64,000 nucleotides of DNA from Escherichia hormaechei_A (lineage in GTDB: Bacteria; Pseudomonadota; Gammaproteobacteria; Enterobacterales; Enterobacteriaceae). This document shows positions 1 through 8,619 of this stretch, piece after piece. The translations under genes were made by a program, and so were the position numbers. Location: positions 2,728,001 through 2,792,000 of the forward strand of contig CP170191.1 in NCBI GenBank assembly GCA_042434945.1, given 5' to 3'. Within the stretch, counting starts at the first letter, position 1. The number at the start of each line of letters is the position of its first letter. The notes beneath the pieces were generated by a model. The model was not told where the DNA came from, made no database searches, and was given only the letters and a program-made list of their open reading frames with translations.

Positions 1-423
1 ATGAGCGTTGACGCAATCAACAAACTGCTGACCAAAGAGTCTGGCCTGCTGGGTCTGACCGAAGTGACCAGCGACTGCCGCTATGTTGAAGACAACTACG
101 CGACGAAAGAAGACGCGAAGCGCGCAATGGACGTTTACTGCCACCGCCTGGCGAAATACATCGGTGCCTACACTGCGCTGATGGATGGTCGTCTGGACGC
201 TGTTGTATTCACTGGTGGTATCGGTGAAAATGCCGCAATGGTTCGTGAACTGTCTCTGGGCAAACTGGGCGTGCTGGGCTTTGAAGTTGATCATGAACGC
301 AACCTGGCTGCACGTTTCGGCAAATCTGGTTTCATCAACAAAGAAGGTACCCGTCCTGCGGTGGTTATCCCAACCAACGAAGAACTGGTTATCGCGCAAG
401 ACGCGAGCCGCCTGACTGCCTGA
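1..423 (+). CDS. ackA: Acetate kinase, C-terminal part (5' end outside window)
   Basis: Cytoplasmic acetate kinase interconverts acetyl phosphate plus ADP with acetate plus ATP in the overflow and mixed-acid pathway. Only the last 140 residues are present. The Met at base 1 corresponds to an internal residue (the E. coli protein is about 400 aa), so the gene begins upstream of the window. The segment carries the ASKHA-fold glycine stretch FTGGIGENAAMVRE. The reading frame ends at TGA and pta follows after 74 bases in the same direction, the usual ackA-pta operon. By recall the residues match E. coli AckA throughout. Confidence 0.96.
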   Translation: MSVDAINKLLTKESGLLGLTEVTSDCRYVEDNYATKEDAKRAMDVYCHRLAKYIGAYTALMDGRLDAVVFTGGIGENAAMVRELSLGKLGVLGFEVDHERNLAARFGKSGFINKEGTRPAVVIPTNEELVIAQDASRLTA

Positions 424-429
424 TTTCAC

Positions 430-450
430 ACCGCCAGCTCAGCTGGCGGT
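430..450 (+). promoter_or_regulatory. Inverted repeat between ackA and pta
   Basis: A perfect 10-base inverted repeat (ACCGCCAGCT / AGCTGGCGGT) starts just after the ackA stop. It could act as a partial attenuator or an mRNA-stabilising hairpin, because it lacks a strong U tract (GCTGTTTTGT follows) and pta continues downstream. Confidence 0.6.
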
Positions 451-497
451 GCTGTTTTGTAACCCGCCAAATCGGCGGTAACGAAAGAGGATAAACC

Positions 498-2642
498 GTG
501 TCCCGTATTATTATGCTGATCCCTACCGGAACCAGCGTCGGTCTGACCAGCGTCAGCCTTGGCGTGATCCGTGCAATGGAACGCAAAGGCGTTCGTCTGA
601 GCGTTTTCAAACCTATCGCTCAGCCGCGTACCGGTGGCGATGCGCCCGATCAGACTACGACTATCGTGCGTGCGAACTCTTCCACCACGACGGCCGCTGA
701 ACCGCTGAAAATGAGCTACGTTGAAGGTCTGCTTTCCAGCAATCAGAAAGATGTGCTGATGGAAGAGATCGTCGCAAACTACCACGCTAACACCAAAGAC
801 GCTGAAGTCGTTCTGGTTGAAGGTCTGGTCCCGACACGTAAGCACCAGTTTGCCCAGTCTCTGAACTACGAAATCGCTAAAACGCTGAATGCGGAAATCG
901 TCTTCGTTATGTCTCAGGGCACTGACACCCCGGAACAGCTGAAAGAGCGTATCGAACTGACCCGCAACAGCTTCGGCGGTGCCAAAAACACCAACATCAC
1001 CGGCGTTATCGTTAACAAACTGAACGCACCGGTTGATGAACAGGGTCGTACTCGCCCGGATCTGTCCGAGATTTTCGACGACTCTTCCAAAGCTAAAGTA
1101 AACAATGTTGATCCGGCGAAGCTGCAAGAATCCAGCCCGCTGCCGGTTCTCGGCGCTGTGCCGTGGAGCTTTGACCTGATCGCGACTCGTGCGATCGATA
1201 TGGCTCGCCACCTGAATGCGACCATCATCAACGAAGGCGACATCAATACTCGCCGCGTTAAATCCGTCACTTTCTGCGCACGCAGCATTCCGCACATGCT
1301 GGAGCACTTCCGTGCCGGTTCTCTGCTGGTGACTTCCGCAGACCGTCCTGACGTGCTGGTGGCCGCTTGCCTGGCAGCCATGAACGGCGTAGAAATCGGT
1401 GCCCTGCTGCTGACTGGCGGTTACGAAATGGACGCGCGCATTTCTAAACTGTGCGAACGTGCTTTCGCTACCGGCCTGCCGGTATTTATGGTGAACACCA
1501 ACACCTGGCAGACCTCTCTGAGCCTGCAGAGCTTCAACCTGGAAGTTCCGGTTGACGATCACGAACGTATCGAGAAAGTTCAGGAATACGTTGCTAACTA
1601 CATCAACGCTGACTGGATCGAATCTCTGACTGCCACTTCTGAGCGCAGCCGTCGTCTGTCTCCGCCTGCGTTCCGTTATCAGCTGACTGAACTTGCGCGC
1701 AAAGCGGGCAAACGTATCGTACTGCCGGAAGGTGACGAACCGCGTACCGTTAAAGCAGCCGCTATCTGTGCTGAACGTGGTATCGCAACTTGCGTACTGC
1801 TGGGTAATCCGGCAGAGATCAACCGTGTTGCAGCGTCTCAGGGTGTAGAACTGGGTGCAGGGATTGAAATCGTTGATCCAGAAGTGGTTCGCGAAAGCTA
1901 TGTTGGTCGTCTGGTCGAACTGCGTAAGAACAAAGGCATGACCGAAACCGTTGCCCGCGAACAGCTGGAAGACAACGTGGTGCTCGGTACGCTGATGCTG
2001 GAACAGGATGAAGTTGATGGTCTGGTTTCCGGTGCTGTTCACACTACCGCAAACACCATCCGTCCGCCGCTGCAGCTGATCAAAACTGCACCGGGCAGCT
2101 CCCTGGTATCTTCCGTGTTCTTCATGCTGCTGCCGGAACAGGTTTACGTTTACGGTGACTGTGCGATCAACCCGGATCCGACCGCTGAACAGCTGGCAGA
2201 AATCGCGATTCAGTCCGCTGATTCCGCTGCGGCCTTCGGTATCGAACCGCGCGTTGCTATGCTCTCCTACTCCACCGGTACTTCTGGTGCAGGTAGCGAC
2301 GTAGAAAAAGTTCGCGAAGCAACTCGTCTGGCGCAGGAAAAACGTCCTGACCTGATGATCGACGGTCCGCTGCAGTACGACGCTGCGGTAATGGCTGACG
2401 TTGCGAAATCCAAAGCGCCGAACTCTCCGGTTGCAGGTCGCGCTACCGTGTTCATCTTCCCGGATCTGAACACCGGTAACACCACCTACAAAGCGGTACA
2501 GCGTTCTGCCGACCTGATCTCCATCGGGCCGATGCTGCAGGGTATGCGCAAGCCGGTTAACGACCTGTCCCGTGGCGCACTGGTTGACGATATCGTCTAC
2601 ACCATCGCGCTGACTGCGATTCAGTCTGCACAGCAGCAGTAA
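498..2642 (+). CDS. pta: Phosphate acetyltransferase
   Basis: Pta interconverts acetyl-CoA plus phosphate with acetyl phosphate plus CoA and supplies AckA. The 714-aa length is that of the long enterobacterial form: an N-terminal P-loop-like (AAA_26) domain with degenerate nucleotide motif (PTGTSVGLTS, about residues 9-18), a middle DRTGG-type domain (about 215-330) and the C-terminal PTA_PTB catalytic domain from about 390 to the end (GDEPRTVKAA, SYSTGTSGAG, GRATVFIFPD). The start is GTG, with an AGAGG ribosome site 10 bases upstream. The sequence matches K-12 Pta by recall. A terminator follows after a REP element. Confidence 0.98.
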   Translation: MSRIIMLIPTGTSVGLTSVSLGVIRAMERKGVRLSVFKPIAQPRTGGDAPDQTTTIVRANSSTTTAAEPLKMSYVEGLLSSNQKDVLMEEIVANYHANTKDAEVVLVEGLVPTRKHQFAQSLNYEIAKTLNAEIVFVMSQGTDTPEQLKERIELTRNSFGGAKNTNITGVIVNKLNAPVDEQGRTRPDLSEIFDDSSKAKVNNVDPAKLQESSPLPVLGAVPWSFDLIATRAIDMARHLNATIINEGDINTRRVKSVTFCARSIPHMLEHFRAGSLLVTSADRPDVLVAACLAAMNGVEIGALLLTGGYEMDARISKLCERAFATGLPVFMVNTNTWQTSLSLQSFNLEVPVDDHERIEKVQEYVANYINADWIESLTATSERSRRLSPPAFRYQLTELARKAGKRIVLPEGDEPRTVKAAAICAERGIATCVLLGNPAEINRVAASQGVELGAGIEIVDPEVVRESYVGRLVELRKNKGMTETVAREQLEDNVVLGTLMLEQDEVDGLVSGAVHTTANTIRPPLQLIKTAPGSSLVSSVFFMLLPEQVYVYGDCAINPDPTAEQLAEIAIQSADSAAAFGIEPRVAMLSYSTGTSGAGSDVEKVREATRLAQEKRPDLMIDGPLQYDAAVMADVAKSKAPNSPVAGRATVFIFPDLNTGNTTYKAVQRSADLISIGPMLQGMRKPVNDLSRGALVDDIVYTIALTAIQSAQQQ

Positions 2643-2654
2643 TTGTAAGGTCTT

Positions 2655-2722
2655 GCCGGATGTCGCTTCGCTTATCCGGCCTACAGGACCGTAGGCCCGG
2701 TAAGCGCGAGTGCCACCGGGCA
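2655..2722. repeat. REP pair, Enterobacter-type
   Basis: Two inverted REP units lie between pta and the convergent transketolase gene. The right unit starts GTAGGCCCGGTAAGCG and ends CCACCGGGCA, the same family as the repeats at 12541-12608 and 27916-27990. It differs from the E. coli-style units at 19871-19956. Confidence 0.8.
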
Positions 2723-2724
2723 AC

Positions 2725-2755
2725 AAAAAGGCGACCACAAATGGTCGCCTTTTTT
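2725..2755. terminator. Bidirectional rho-independent terminator (pta / transketolase)
   Basis: The stem GGCGACC / GGTCGCC has a short CACAAAT-type loop and is flanked by an A tract on the left and a T tract on the right. It can therefore terminate both the rightward pta transcript and the leftward PTS-transketolase operon, whose last stop codon is at 2757-2759. Confidence 0.85.
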
Positions 2756-2756
2756 A

Positions 2757-3710
2757 TTACAGCAGCTCCCGCGCCGCCGACACAATGTCATGTGCCGTCA
2801 GGCCATACTCCTTCTGCAAGAAGTCCTGCGTACCCACCTGACCATACCGTTCCTTCACCCCCACCCGCCGCATAGGCACCGGACAGGTTTCCACCAGCAC
2901 TTCCGCCACCGCCGACCCCAGCCCGTTGTGAATGCTGTGATTTTCGCAGGTCACAATACGCCCGGTTTTCTCGGCATAGTTTTTCACCAGCATCCGATCG
3001 ATGGGCTTCAGGGTAAACATGTCGATGACCGCTGCGCTTACCCCCTCCTGCTCCAGCTGGCGCGCCGCCTCCAGCGCTTCCGCCACCATAATGCCGTTAG
3101 CAATCAGGGTAATATCGGTTCCCTCGCGCAGCACGTTGCCCTTGCCGATGGTGAAGGTTGACCCCGGGGCATACACGCTCGGCGCCTGTTTACGGATGGT
3201 CCTTACCCAGTAAAAGCCTTCCAGGTCGATAAGCTGACGCAGCACATCTTCGAACATCACCGCATCGGTCACCTCAAGCACCACTGAATGCGCCAGACCG
3301 CGCACGATGCCCATATCCTCAAAAGACATATGCGTCCCGCCGTTGTGGCAGGCCGTCACGCCCGCATCCGAGGCAATCACCTTCACGTTATTGCGCTGGT
3401 AGTCCAGGGACATAAACAGCTGGTCGAAGCAGCGACGGCTGGCAAAGGCGGTAAAGGTATGGACGAACGGCTTACGTCCGGTGAGCGACAGCCCGGCGGC
3501 CGTCCCAATCACGTTGGCCTCCATAATGCCGCAGTTGATAACGTGCTGTGGATAATCACGCGCTACGCCGTCCATCGCCATCGAACTCATCAGATCCGCT
3601 TCGAGCGCAATGATCTCGCTCCCGGCCTCAATCTGTTTTGCCACAAAACCCGCGTAGACCTTACGCATCTCAACGGCATCTTTCTGTCCTGTCGGTGCAA
3701 CCTTAATCAT
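2757..3710 (-). CDS. Transketolase, C-terminal subunit (split enzyme)
   Basis: This 317-aa protein corresponds to the pyrimidine-binding and C-terminal domains of transketolase. Visible motifs include the catalytic-region Glu in NCGIMEANVIGTAAGL and the FTAFASRRCFDQL stretch. It needs the N-terminal half encoded immediately upstream, whose reading frame overlaps it by 8 bases, which suggests translational coupling and a heteromeric enzyme. It is the last gene of a leftward operon with a SgaT/UlaA-type PTS. The likely role is transfer of a two-carbon ketol unit from a PTS-imported, phosphorylated pentose- or ketose-type compound. The substrate is unknown. A similar locus occurs in Salmonella after pta, by recall. 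Confidence 0.88.
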   Translation of the reverse strand: MIKVAPTGQKDAVEMRKVYAGFVAKQIEAGSEIIALEADLMSSMAMDGVARDYPQHVINCGIMEANVIGTAAGLSLTGRKPFVHTFTAFASRRCFDQLFMSLDYQRNNVKVIASDAGVTACHNGGTHMSFEDMGIVRGLAHSVVLEVTDAVMFEDVLRQLIDLEGFYWVRTIRKQAPSVYAPGSTFTIGKGNVLREGTDITLIANGIMVAEALEAARQLEQEGVSAAVIDMFTLKPIDRMLVKNYAEKTGRIVTCENHSIHNGLGSAVAEVLVETCPVPMRRVGVKERYGQVGTQDFLQKEYGLTAHDIVSAARELL

Positions 3711-4533
3711 GTGAAGCCTCCAGTTGGCGAATCGTCTCGTTAAGCGCCGCTTTGCTCTCCTCGGTTAATCGCAGGTGATGCGAGTTGCTGAGCTGTTCCA
3801 GATATGGCACCCCCTGCCCTTTGATGCTGTCGAGGATCACCACCCGCGGACGCGCATCGGCCTCAGGGATCGGCGCGGTCACCTCCAGCAGCGCCGGAAT
3901 GTCATCCCCTTTCACCGTCACCACGTCAAAACCAAAGGCGCGGAATTTGCCTTCCAGGTCGAAGGCGCTGATGATTTCGTCCAGCTCGCCGTCGAGCTGC
4001 TGTTTGTTCCAGTCCACGAATACCGTCAGGTTGTTCAGTCGATGGTGAGCGATAAACTGGAAGGCTTCCCAGCACTGCCCTTCATTCAGTTCTCCGTCGC
4101 CAACGATGCAAAACACCCGGTTTGGCCTTCCTGCCAGCTTGTGCGACAGCGCCATGCCGCCAGCGATGGAGATCCCCTGCCCCAGTGAACCGGTGGTGGC
4201 ATCCACGCCGCGTGTTTTCAGGCGATCCGGGTGACTTGGCAGACGCGTCCCGTTCTGGTTCAGCGTGCTCAACTCTTCAATCGGGAAGTAGCCCTTAATC
4301 GCCAGCGTGCTGTACAGCGCCGGCCCCGCATGGCCTTTCGACAGCACAAAGTAATCGCGCTCTGGCCAGTCCGGATCGGCCGGGTCAATTTTCATTACCG
4401 CGCCGTACAGAACGGCCAGCGTTTCAACGACTGACATGCTGCCGCCGTAGTGACCAAAACCCAGCTGCGTAAGGGATTTCAGCGTCTCAAGGCGGATCTG
4501 ACGCGCCAGGTCGGTTATTTCATTCTCATTCAT
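3703..4533 (-). CDS. Transketolase, N-terminal (TPP-binding) subunit
   Basis: This 276-aa protein is the thiamine-diphosphate/Mg binding half of a split transketolase. The TPP motif runs from GDGELNEGQCWEA to VDWNKQ (about residues 147-180), and the family signatures GHYGGSMS and SKGHAGPALY are near the N-terminus. The start overlaps the stop of the upstream PTS IIC gene by 4 bases (ATGA). Together with the next gene it makes one complete transketolase of about 590 aa, shorter than the housekeeping TktA/TktB (about 660 aa). Split transketolases commonly sit in sugar-catabolism operons. That this pair serves the adjacent PTS is inferred from the operon structure. Confidence 0.9.
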   Translation of the reverse strand: MNENEITDLARQIRLETLKSLTQLGFGHYGGSMSVVETLAVLYGAVMKIDPADPDWPERDYFVLSKGHAGPALYSTLAIKGYFPIEELSTLNQNGTRLPSHPDRLKTRGVDATTGSLGQGISIAGGMALSHKLAGRPNRVFCIVGDGELNEGQCWEAFQFIAHHRLNNLTVFVDWNKQQLDGELDEIISAFDLEGKFRAFGFDVVTVKGDDIPALLEVTAPIPEADARPRVVILDSIKGQGVPYLEQLSNSHHLRLTEESKAALNETIRQLEASHD

Positions 4534-5921
4534 GATTTGGCTCCGGGGTTTTCCTGCGCGTTACCGCTGGCAGGTTTGTTTTTAGCGAAGACGTTGTAGG
4601 CCACCAGCAGCGCGAACAACACAACAACCAGTCCGGTGATGGCAAGCGGCGACAGGAAGCGTGCCAGGTTGCCCAGCACAATCCCGACCGCACCAAAATC
4701 AGCGTCCGAGAAGGTCGTATTCGCAAAGCCAATTGCGCCCAGAACAGGCAGCAGCAGGACCGGGAGGAAGGTGATCAGCAGGCCGTTAGCAAAGGCGCCA
4801 ATCATTGCCCCGCGGCGTCCACCGGTGGCGTTACCGAACACGCCCGCCGTTGCGCCGGTGAAGAAGTGCGGTACGACGCCCGGGAGGATCAGCACCCAGC
4901 TAAACTGACCGCAGATGAACAAGCCCACAATCCCGCCGAGGAAGCTAAACAGGAAGCCAATCAGCACCGCGTTTGGCGCATACGGGTAGACCACCGGGCA
5001 GTCCAGCGCAGGCCGCGCATTGGGCACCAGTTTTTCCGAGAAGCCGGTAAAGGCCGGGACGATTTCCGCCAGAATCAGGCGCACGCCCTGCAAGATGATG
5101 AACACGCCTGCCGCGAAGGTGATGGCCATAATGATGGCGTACACCAGGTAGTTTTGGCCGCCGCTGAAGGTGGCCTCCACGTACTCACGTCCGGCGCTCA
5201 CCGCCATGATCAGGTAGATAATCATCATGGTCAGGGAGATGGAGATTGAACTGTCACGCAGGAAGCTAAGGTTCTTCGGCAGGTTCATCTCTTCGGTGGA
5301 GCGCGAGCCTTTCCCGACCTTGCTGCCAATCCAGCCGGACAGCACGTAGCCCAGCGTGCCGAAATGACCGAAGGCGATCTCATCGTTGCCGGTAATACGC
5401 TTCATATAGCGCTGCGCAATCGCCGGGAAGAAGGCCATAATCAGGCCGAGGATCAACGAACCGGTAAAGACCAGCCCGACCCCCTCGAAGCCTGCAACCG
5501 TCAGGATCACGCCGATCATGCATGCCATGTAGAAGGTGTGATGCCCGGTGAGGAAGATGTATTTCAGGCGGGTAAAGCGCGCAACAATAATATTCGCCAC
5601 CATCCCGAAGGCCATAATGAGCGCGGTGGAAGCGCCATATTTCTCCAGGGCAATCGAGACAATAGCTTCATTGTTGGGAATAATGCCCTGAATATTAAAG
5701 GCGTGCTCAAACATACCGCCGAGCGGATTTAAAGAGCCCACCAGCACAGTTGCGCCGCCGCCCAGTACAATAAAGCCGAGAATGGTTTTAATTGTGCCTT
5801 TTACCACATCCGAAAAGGCTTTTTTCTGCGCCACAAGACCAATCAGAGCAATTAACCCGACCAGCACTGAAGGGACTTTTAAAATATCAACAACGAAATT
5901 CAGCGTTTCAAGGATAAACAT
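4530..5921 (-). CDS. PTS membrane component IIC, ascorbate (SgaT/UlaA) family
   Basis: This polytopic inner-membrane protein has about ten or more hydrophobic segments and 463 aa, the usual length of UlaA-type IIC permeases. It would carry the sugar across the membrane while IIB phosphorylates it. The ATG at 5921 is preferred over a GTG two codons earlier, because the GAGG ribosome site then has normal spacing. It lies between the IIB gene (21 bases away) and the split transketolase. In UlaA the substrate is L-ascorbate, but no ulaDEF-type enzymes are present here, so another substrate such as a pentitol or ketose is likely. That part is inference. Confidence 0.88.
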   Translation of the reverse strand: MFILETLNFVVDILKVPSVLVGLIALIGLVAQKKAFSDVVKGTIKTILGFIVLGGGATVLVGSLNPLGGMFEHAFNIQGIIPNNEAIVSIALEKYGASTALIMAFGMVANIIVARFTRLKYIFLTGHHTFYMACMIGVILTVAGFEGVGLVFTGSLILGLIMAFFPAIAQRYMKRITGNDEIAFGHFGTLGYVLSGWIGSKVGKGSRSTEEMNLPKNLSFLRDSSISISLTMMIIYLIMAVSAGREYVEATFSGGQNYLVYAIIMAITFAAGVFIILQGVRLILAEIVPAFTGFSEKLVPNARPALDCPVVYPYAPNAVLIGFLFSFLGGIVGLFICGQFSWVLILPGVVPHFFTGATAGVFGNATGGRRGAMIGAFANGLLITFLPVLLLPVLGAIGFANTTFSDADFGAVGIVLGNLARFLSPLAITGLVVVLFALLVAYNVFAKNKPASGNAQENPGAKS

Positions 5922-5942
5922 ATCCACCTCGCCTTATCAGGA

Positions 5943-6215
5943 TTATTGTCTTTCGAACCAGGCGCGCAGCTGCGCTTCGAGTTCGTTGATATCAATGATA
6001 TTGTTGATTACCACCAGCTGGCTTTCCGGCACGCTGGCGCTGGCGGCAATGTCTTTCGCCATTACAAACAGGTCCGCCGCGCCCGGCGTGGCCGAGGAGA
6101 GATCGGAGTGTTCAACCTCGGCCTCAATTTCCAGTTTTTTGAGCACCTTTTTAATATTCATTTCGACCATAAAACTGCTGCCCAGGCCGGAGCCGCAAAT
6201 AGCCATGATTTTCAT
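5943..6215 (-). CDS. PTS phosphocarrier IIB, lactate/ascorbate type
   Basis: This is a 90-aa cytoplasmic IIB protein of the SgaB/UlaB type. The phosphorylated cysteine is in MAICGSGLGSS near the N-terminus (about Cys7), followed by the helix MVEMNIKKVL. It accepts phosphate from IIA (6295-6738) and passes it to the sugar bound by IIC (4530-5921). It is preceded by a GGGG-rich ribosome site. The 79-base gap to IIA shows no obvious terminator, so co-transcription is likely. Confidence 0.9.
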   Translation of the reverse strand: MKIMAICGSGLGSSFMVEMNIKKVLKKLEIEAEVEHSDLSSATPGAADLFVMAKDIAASASVPESQLVVINNIIDINELEAQLRAWFERQ

Positions 6216-6294
6216 TGTTATCCCCTTTTTTGAGTAGAGTACGTCCCATCACGCTGACGCGTAATGTTGAGATGAATCGGATTAAATAATTAAA

Positions 6295-6738
6295 TCAGAA
6301 GCGATCGATAACGGTTTTTATCTCCTCCAGCGTATTCGCTCGATGTAATTCAGCCATATCTTCGTCGCTGGAAAATAATTCCGCTAAGGCTGAGATCATT
6401 TCGATATGGCTATGCTTGTCCGGCGCCGCCAGCATCACAATCACATCGACGGGGTCAAACTCACCGGCACCAAAAGAGACGCCCTGTTTTAGTTTTAATA
6501 ATGACAGGCCAAGTCCTTTCGCCCCTTCTTCCGGTCGCGCATGTGGCATTGCCAGCCCTGGAGCCAGCACATAGTAGGGACCTAACGTCTGGTGCTGCTC
6601 GATGATAGCCGTGACATATTCCGGCGCAATGACCTGCAAATCCAGCAGCGGTTTCGCGCACAGTTCCAGCGCCTGGGGCCAGCTTTCAACGCTATCCTGT
6701 AGGATGGTGGTTGTATCATATATCCACTTTTTGAGCAT
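6295..6738 (-). CDS. PTS phosphocarrier IIA, fructose/mannitol superfamily (SgaA/UlaC type)
   Basis: This 147-aa EIIA domain is the first gene of the leftward operon. The phospho-accepting histidine is in the motif LAMPHARPEEG (about residue 65). It takes phosphate from HPr and donates it to the IIB cysteine. A GGGAG ribosome site sits 8 bases before the ATG. The promoter region upstream is shared with a divergent LacI-family regulator and carries two similar palindromes. Confidence 0.9.
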   Translation of the reverse strand: MLKKWIYDTTTILQDSVESWPQALELCAKPLLDLQVIAPEYVTAIIEQHQTLGPYYVLAPGLAMPHARPEEGAKGLGLSLLKLKQGVSFGAGEFDPVDVIVMLAAPDKHSHIEMISALAELFSSDEDMAELHRANTLEEIKTVIDRF

Positions 6739-6816
6739 TTTTCACTCCCGCTAAAGACCAGACATGGGCAAACTCTATTCAACCCATCAATCAATGACTG
6801 CGATCGCGATCACAAA

Positions 6817-6863
6817 GATAGCGCTACCAACGACTAACATGCAGAACTGTGATAGCGCTATCA
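6817..6863. promoter_or_regulatory. Twin putative LacI-family operators
   Basis: The divergent region contains a perfect palindrome TGATAGCGCTATCA at 6850-6863 and an imperfect copy GATAGCGCTACC at 6817-6828, 33 bases apart centre to centre (about three helical turns). A further half-site TGCTATCA follows at 6867-6874. The central CG step is typical of LacI-family operators. The adjacent regulator gene is the obvious candidate to bind here. This is inference from pattern and position. Confidence 0.65.
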
Positions 6864-6974
6864 AATTGCTATCATGGTGCGAAATCACAGCAAAAAAAGG
6901 GATTTAAGGCGTATACTGCCTGTCACGTAAAATGAAGGATGAAACTGAATCGCGTCCTGTCAGCAGGAAGATGT

Positions 6975-7994
6975 ATGTCTTTAACCCGAAAACGGCGCAG
7001 TACCGGAAAAGTAACGCTCGCGGATGTCGCACAGCTTGCCGGCGTAGGCACGATGACTGTTTCCCGTGCCCTCCGCACGCCCGAACAGGTTTCCGATAAA
7101 CTGCGTGAAAAAATTGAAGCCGCGGTGCAGGAGCTGGGTTATATGCCCAATCTTGCCGCCAGCGCACTGGCATCGGCGTCGTCATGGACGATCGCGATGG
7201 TAGTTCCCAATCTTTCCGAAGCTGGCTGTTCCGAGATGTTCGCCGGGCTACAGCAGGTGCTCCAGCCAGCCGGATACCAGATCATGCTGGCGGAATCTCA
7301 GCATCGTCTTGAACAGGAAGAGAAACTGCTCGAAACGCTGCTGGCCTCGAATATCGCCGCGGCGATACTGCTCAGCGTCGAGCACTCCGATACCGTACGC
7401 CACTGGCTGAAAAACGCCTCTATCCCGGTGATGGAAATGGGTGCAATGCGTGCCGATCCGATTGATATGAATATCGGGATTGATAACGTCGCCGCCATGT
7501 ATGAACTTACCGAGATGGTGATTCAGCGTGGCTACCAGAATATCGGCCTGCTGTGCGCTAACCAGGAGCAGTGGATTTTTCAGCAGCATTTGCAGGGCTG
7601 GTACAAGGCGATGCTGCGCCACCACCTGTCGCCGAACAGAGTGATTAATGCCGCCATGCCGCCGAACTTCTCCACCGGCGCGGCACAACTGCCAGAGTTC
7701 CTGCTGGCGTGGCCGGAACTGGATGCGCTGGTGTGCGTATCAGATGAACTGGCCTGCGGCGCGCTGTATGAGTGCCAGCGTCGACGCATCAAAGTGCCGG
7801 ACGATTTAGCGGTCGTGGGCTTTGGTGACAGCGACGTCAGCCGCGTCTGTCAGCCGCCGCTGACAACGATGGCAGTACCGCATCGCAAGATTGGGATTGA
7901 AGCCGGGAAAGCGTTACTGGAACGTCTGAATGACGGAGACTGGCGCGATCATAAACCCATCGCGTCCAGCCTGTGTATGCGGGAAAGCTGTTAA
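6975..7994 (+). CDS. LacI-family transcriptional regulator of the PTS/transketolase operon
   Basis: This DNA-binding regulator of about 340 aa is closest in style to the GntR/IdnR subgroup. The helix-turn-helix is VTLADVAQLAGVGTMTVSRA (about residues 13-32), followed by the hinge helix PNLAASALAS and a periplasmic-binding-protein-like sensor domain to the end. ATG 6975 was chosen because AGGAAG lies just upstream; the in-frame ATG at 6939 lacks a spaced ribosome site. It is divergent from the IIA gene and very probably represses that operon until a sugar (phosphate) binds. It ends 3 bases before the convergent yfcD stop. Confidence 0.9.
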   Translation: MSLTRKRRSTGKVTLADVAQLAGVGTMTVSRALRTPEQVSDKLREKIEAAVQELGYMPNLAASALASASSWTIAMVVPNLSEAGCSEMFAGLQQVLQPAGYQIMLAESQHRLEQEEKLLETLLASNIAAAILLSVEHSDTVRHWLKNASIPVMEMGAMRADPIDMNIGIDNVAAMYELTEMVIQRGYQNIGLLCANQEQWIFQQHLQGWYKAMLRHHLSPNRVINAAMPPNFSTGAAQLPEFLLAWPELDALVCVSDELACGALYECQRRRIKVPDDLAVVGFGDSDVSRVCQPPLTTMAVPHRKIGIEAGKALLERLNDGDWRDHKPIASSLCMRESC

Positions 7995-7997
7995 GGC

Positions 7998-8564
7998 TTA
8001 CTCAGCCTCTTCCTCTTTTTCCGCCTTATTTTCCGGTTTAGCGGATTCGTTTTTGGCGTTGCGGGTCATCCACAGCGCCAGTGCTTTAAGGGAATCTGGC
8101 GTGAACTCGTCGCAACGCGCGGTGATCTCTTCCGGCGTCATCCAGCACACTTCGCTCACTTCCTCTTCCTGCAAGGCGAAAGGTCCGTGGGAAACGCAGC
8201 TAAACAGCCCGCCCCAGACGCGACAATGTTCATCTTCGAAATAAAATTGCCCGTGCTCGGCAAACGGCACGCCAGCGATACCTAACTCTTCTTCCGCTTC
8301 ACGACGCGCGGAATCCAGCAATACTTCATCGGCCTGCACAACGCCACCTGCTGTGGCATCCAGCATACCAGGAAGAAAATCTTTGGTGTCGGTGCGACGC
8401 TGGACCAGAATCTTGCCCATGCCATCATGAACAACGATGTACGTCGCGCGGTGACGCAGACGCTCCGCACGCATTTGTTCGCGGCTGGCCTGCGCGATCA
8501 CTTCATTCTCTTCGCTGACAATGTCAACCCACTCAGTACTTGCCAAATGATTCTGCTCCACCAT
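7998..8564 (-). CDS. yfcD: Nudix hydrolase YfcD
   Basis: This 188-aa Nudix-fold hydrolase of unknown physiological substrate belongs to the group related to isopentenyl-diphosphate isomerase and dihydroneopterin-type enzymes. The Nudix box GGVVQADEVLLDSARREAEE plus ELGI is intact at about residues 75-98, with the metal-binding REAEEE glutamates. The C-terminal tail is Lys/Glu-rich. The protein differs from E. coli YfcD at many positions, in keeping with the non-E. coli part of the window. yfcE follows upstream on the same strand. Confidence 0.92.
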   Translation of the reverse strand: MVEQNHLASTEWVDIVSEENEVIAQASREQMRAERLRHRATYIVVHDGMGKILVQRRTDTKDFLPGMLDATAGGVVQADEVLLDSARREAEEELGIAGVPFAEHGQFYFEDEHCRVWGGLFSCVSHGPFALQEEEVSEVCWMTPEEITARCDEFTPDSLKALALWMTRNAKNESAKPENKAEKEEEAE

Positions 8565-8619
8565 CGGGAAACCTTCTCGTCTAAGCGCTCTTTCGGCGCG
8601 TTTGCAGTTGTGGTGTAAC

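Larger units (their letters stand above)
1..2642. other. E. coli-like block A (ackA end, pta)
   Basis: The AckA tail, the ackA-pta spacer and all 714 residues of Pta agree with E. coli K-12 as recalled. Right after the pta stop the sequence changes to a REP element of the type seen only in the non-E. coli parts of this window. The left end lies outside the window. The boundary is inferred and needs alignment. Confidence 0.6.

Noticed and set aside
426..2738. 770-codon open frame antisense to pta
   Set aside because: It mirrors pta codon by codon. The product is His/Gln/Arg-rich low-complexity protein with no family resemblance, a usual shadow of a highly biased gene.
2757..4533. Interpreting the two transketolase genes as one gene broken by a frameshift
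   Set aside because: Each has its own start with overlapping translational coupling, and two-subunit transketolases of these sizes are a normal family form.
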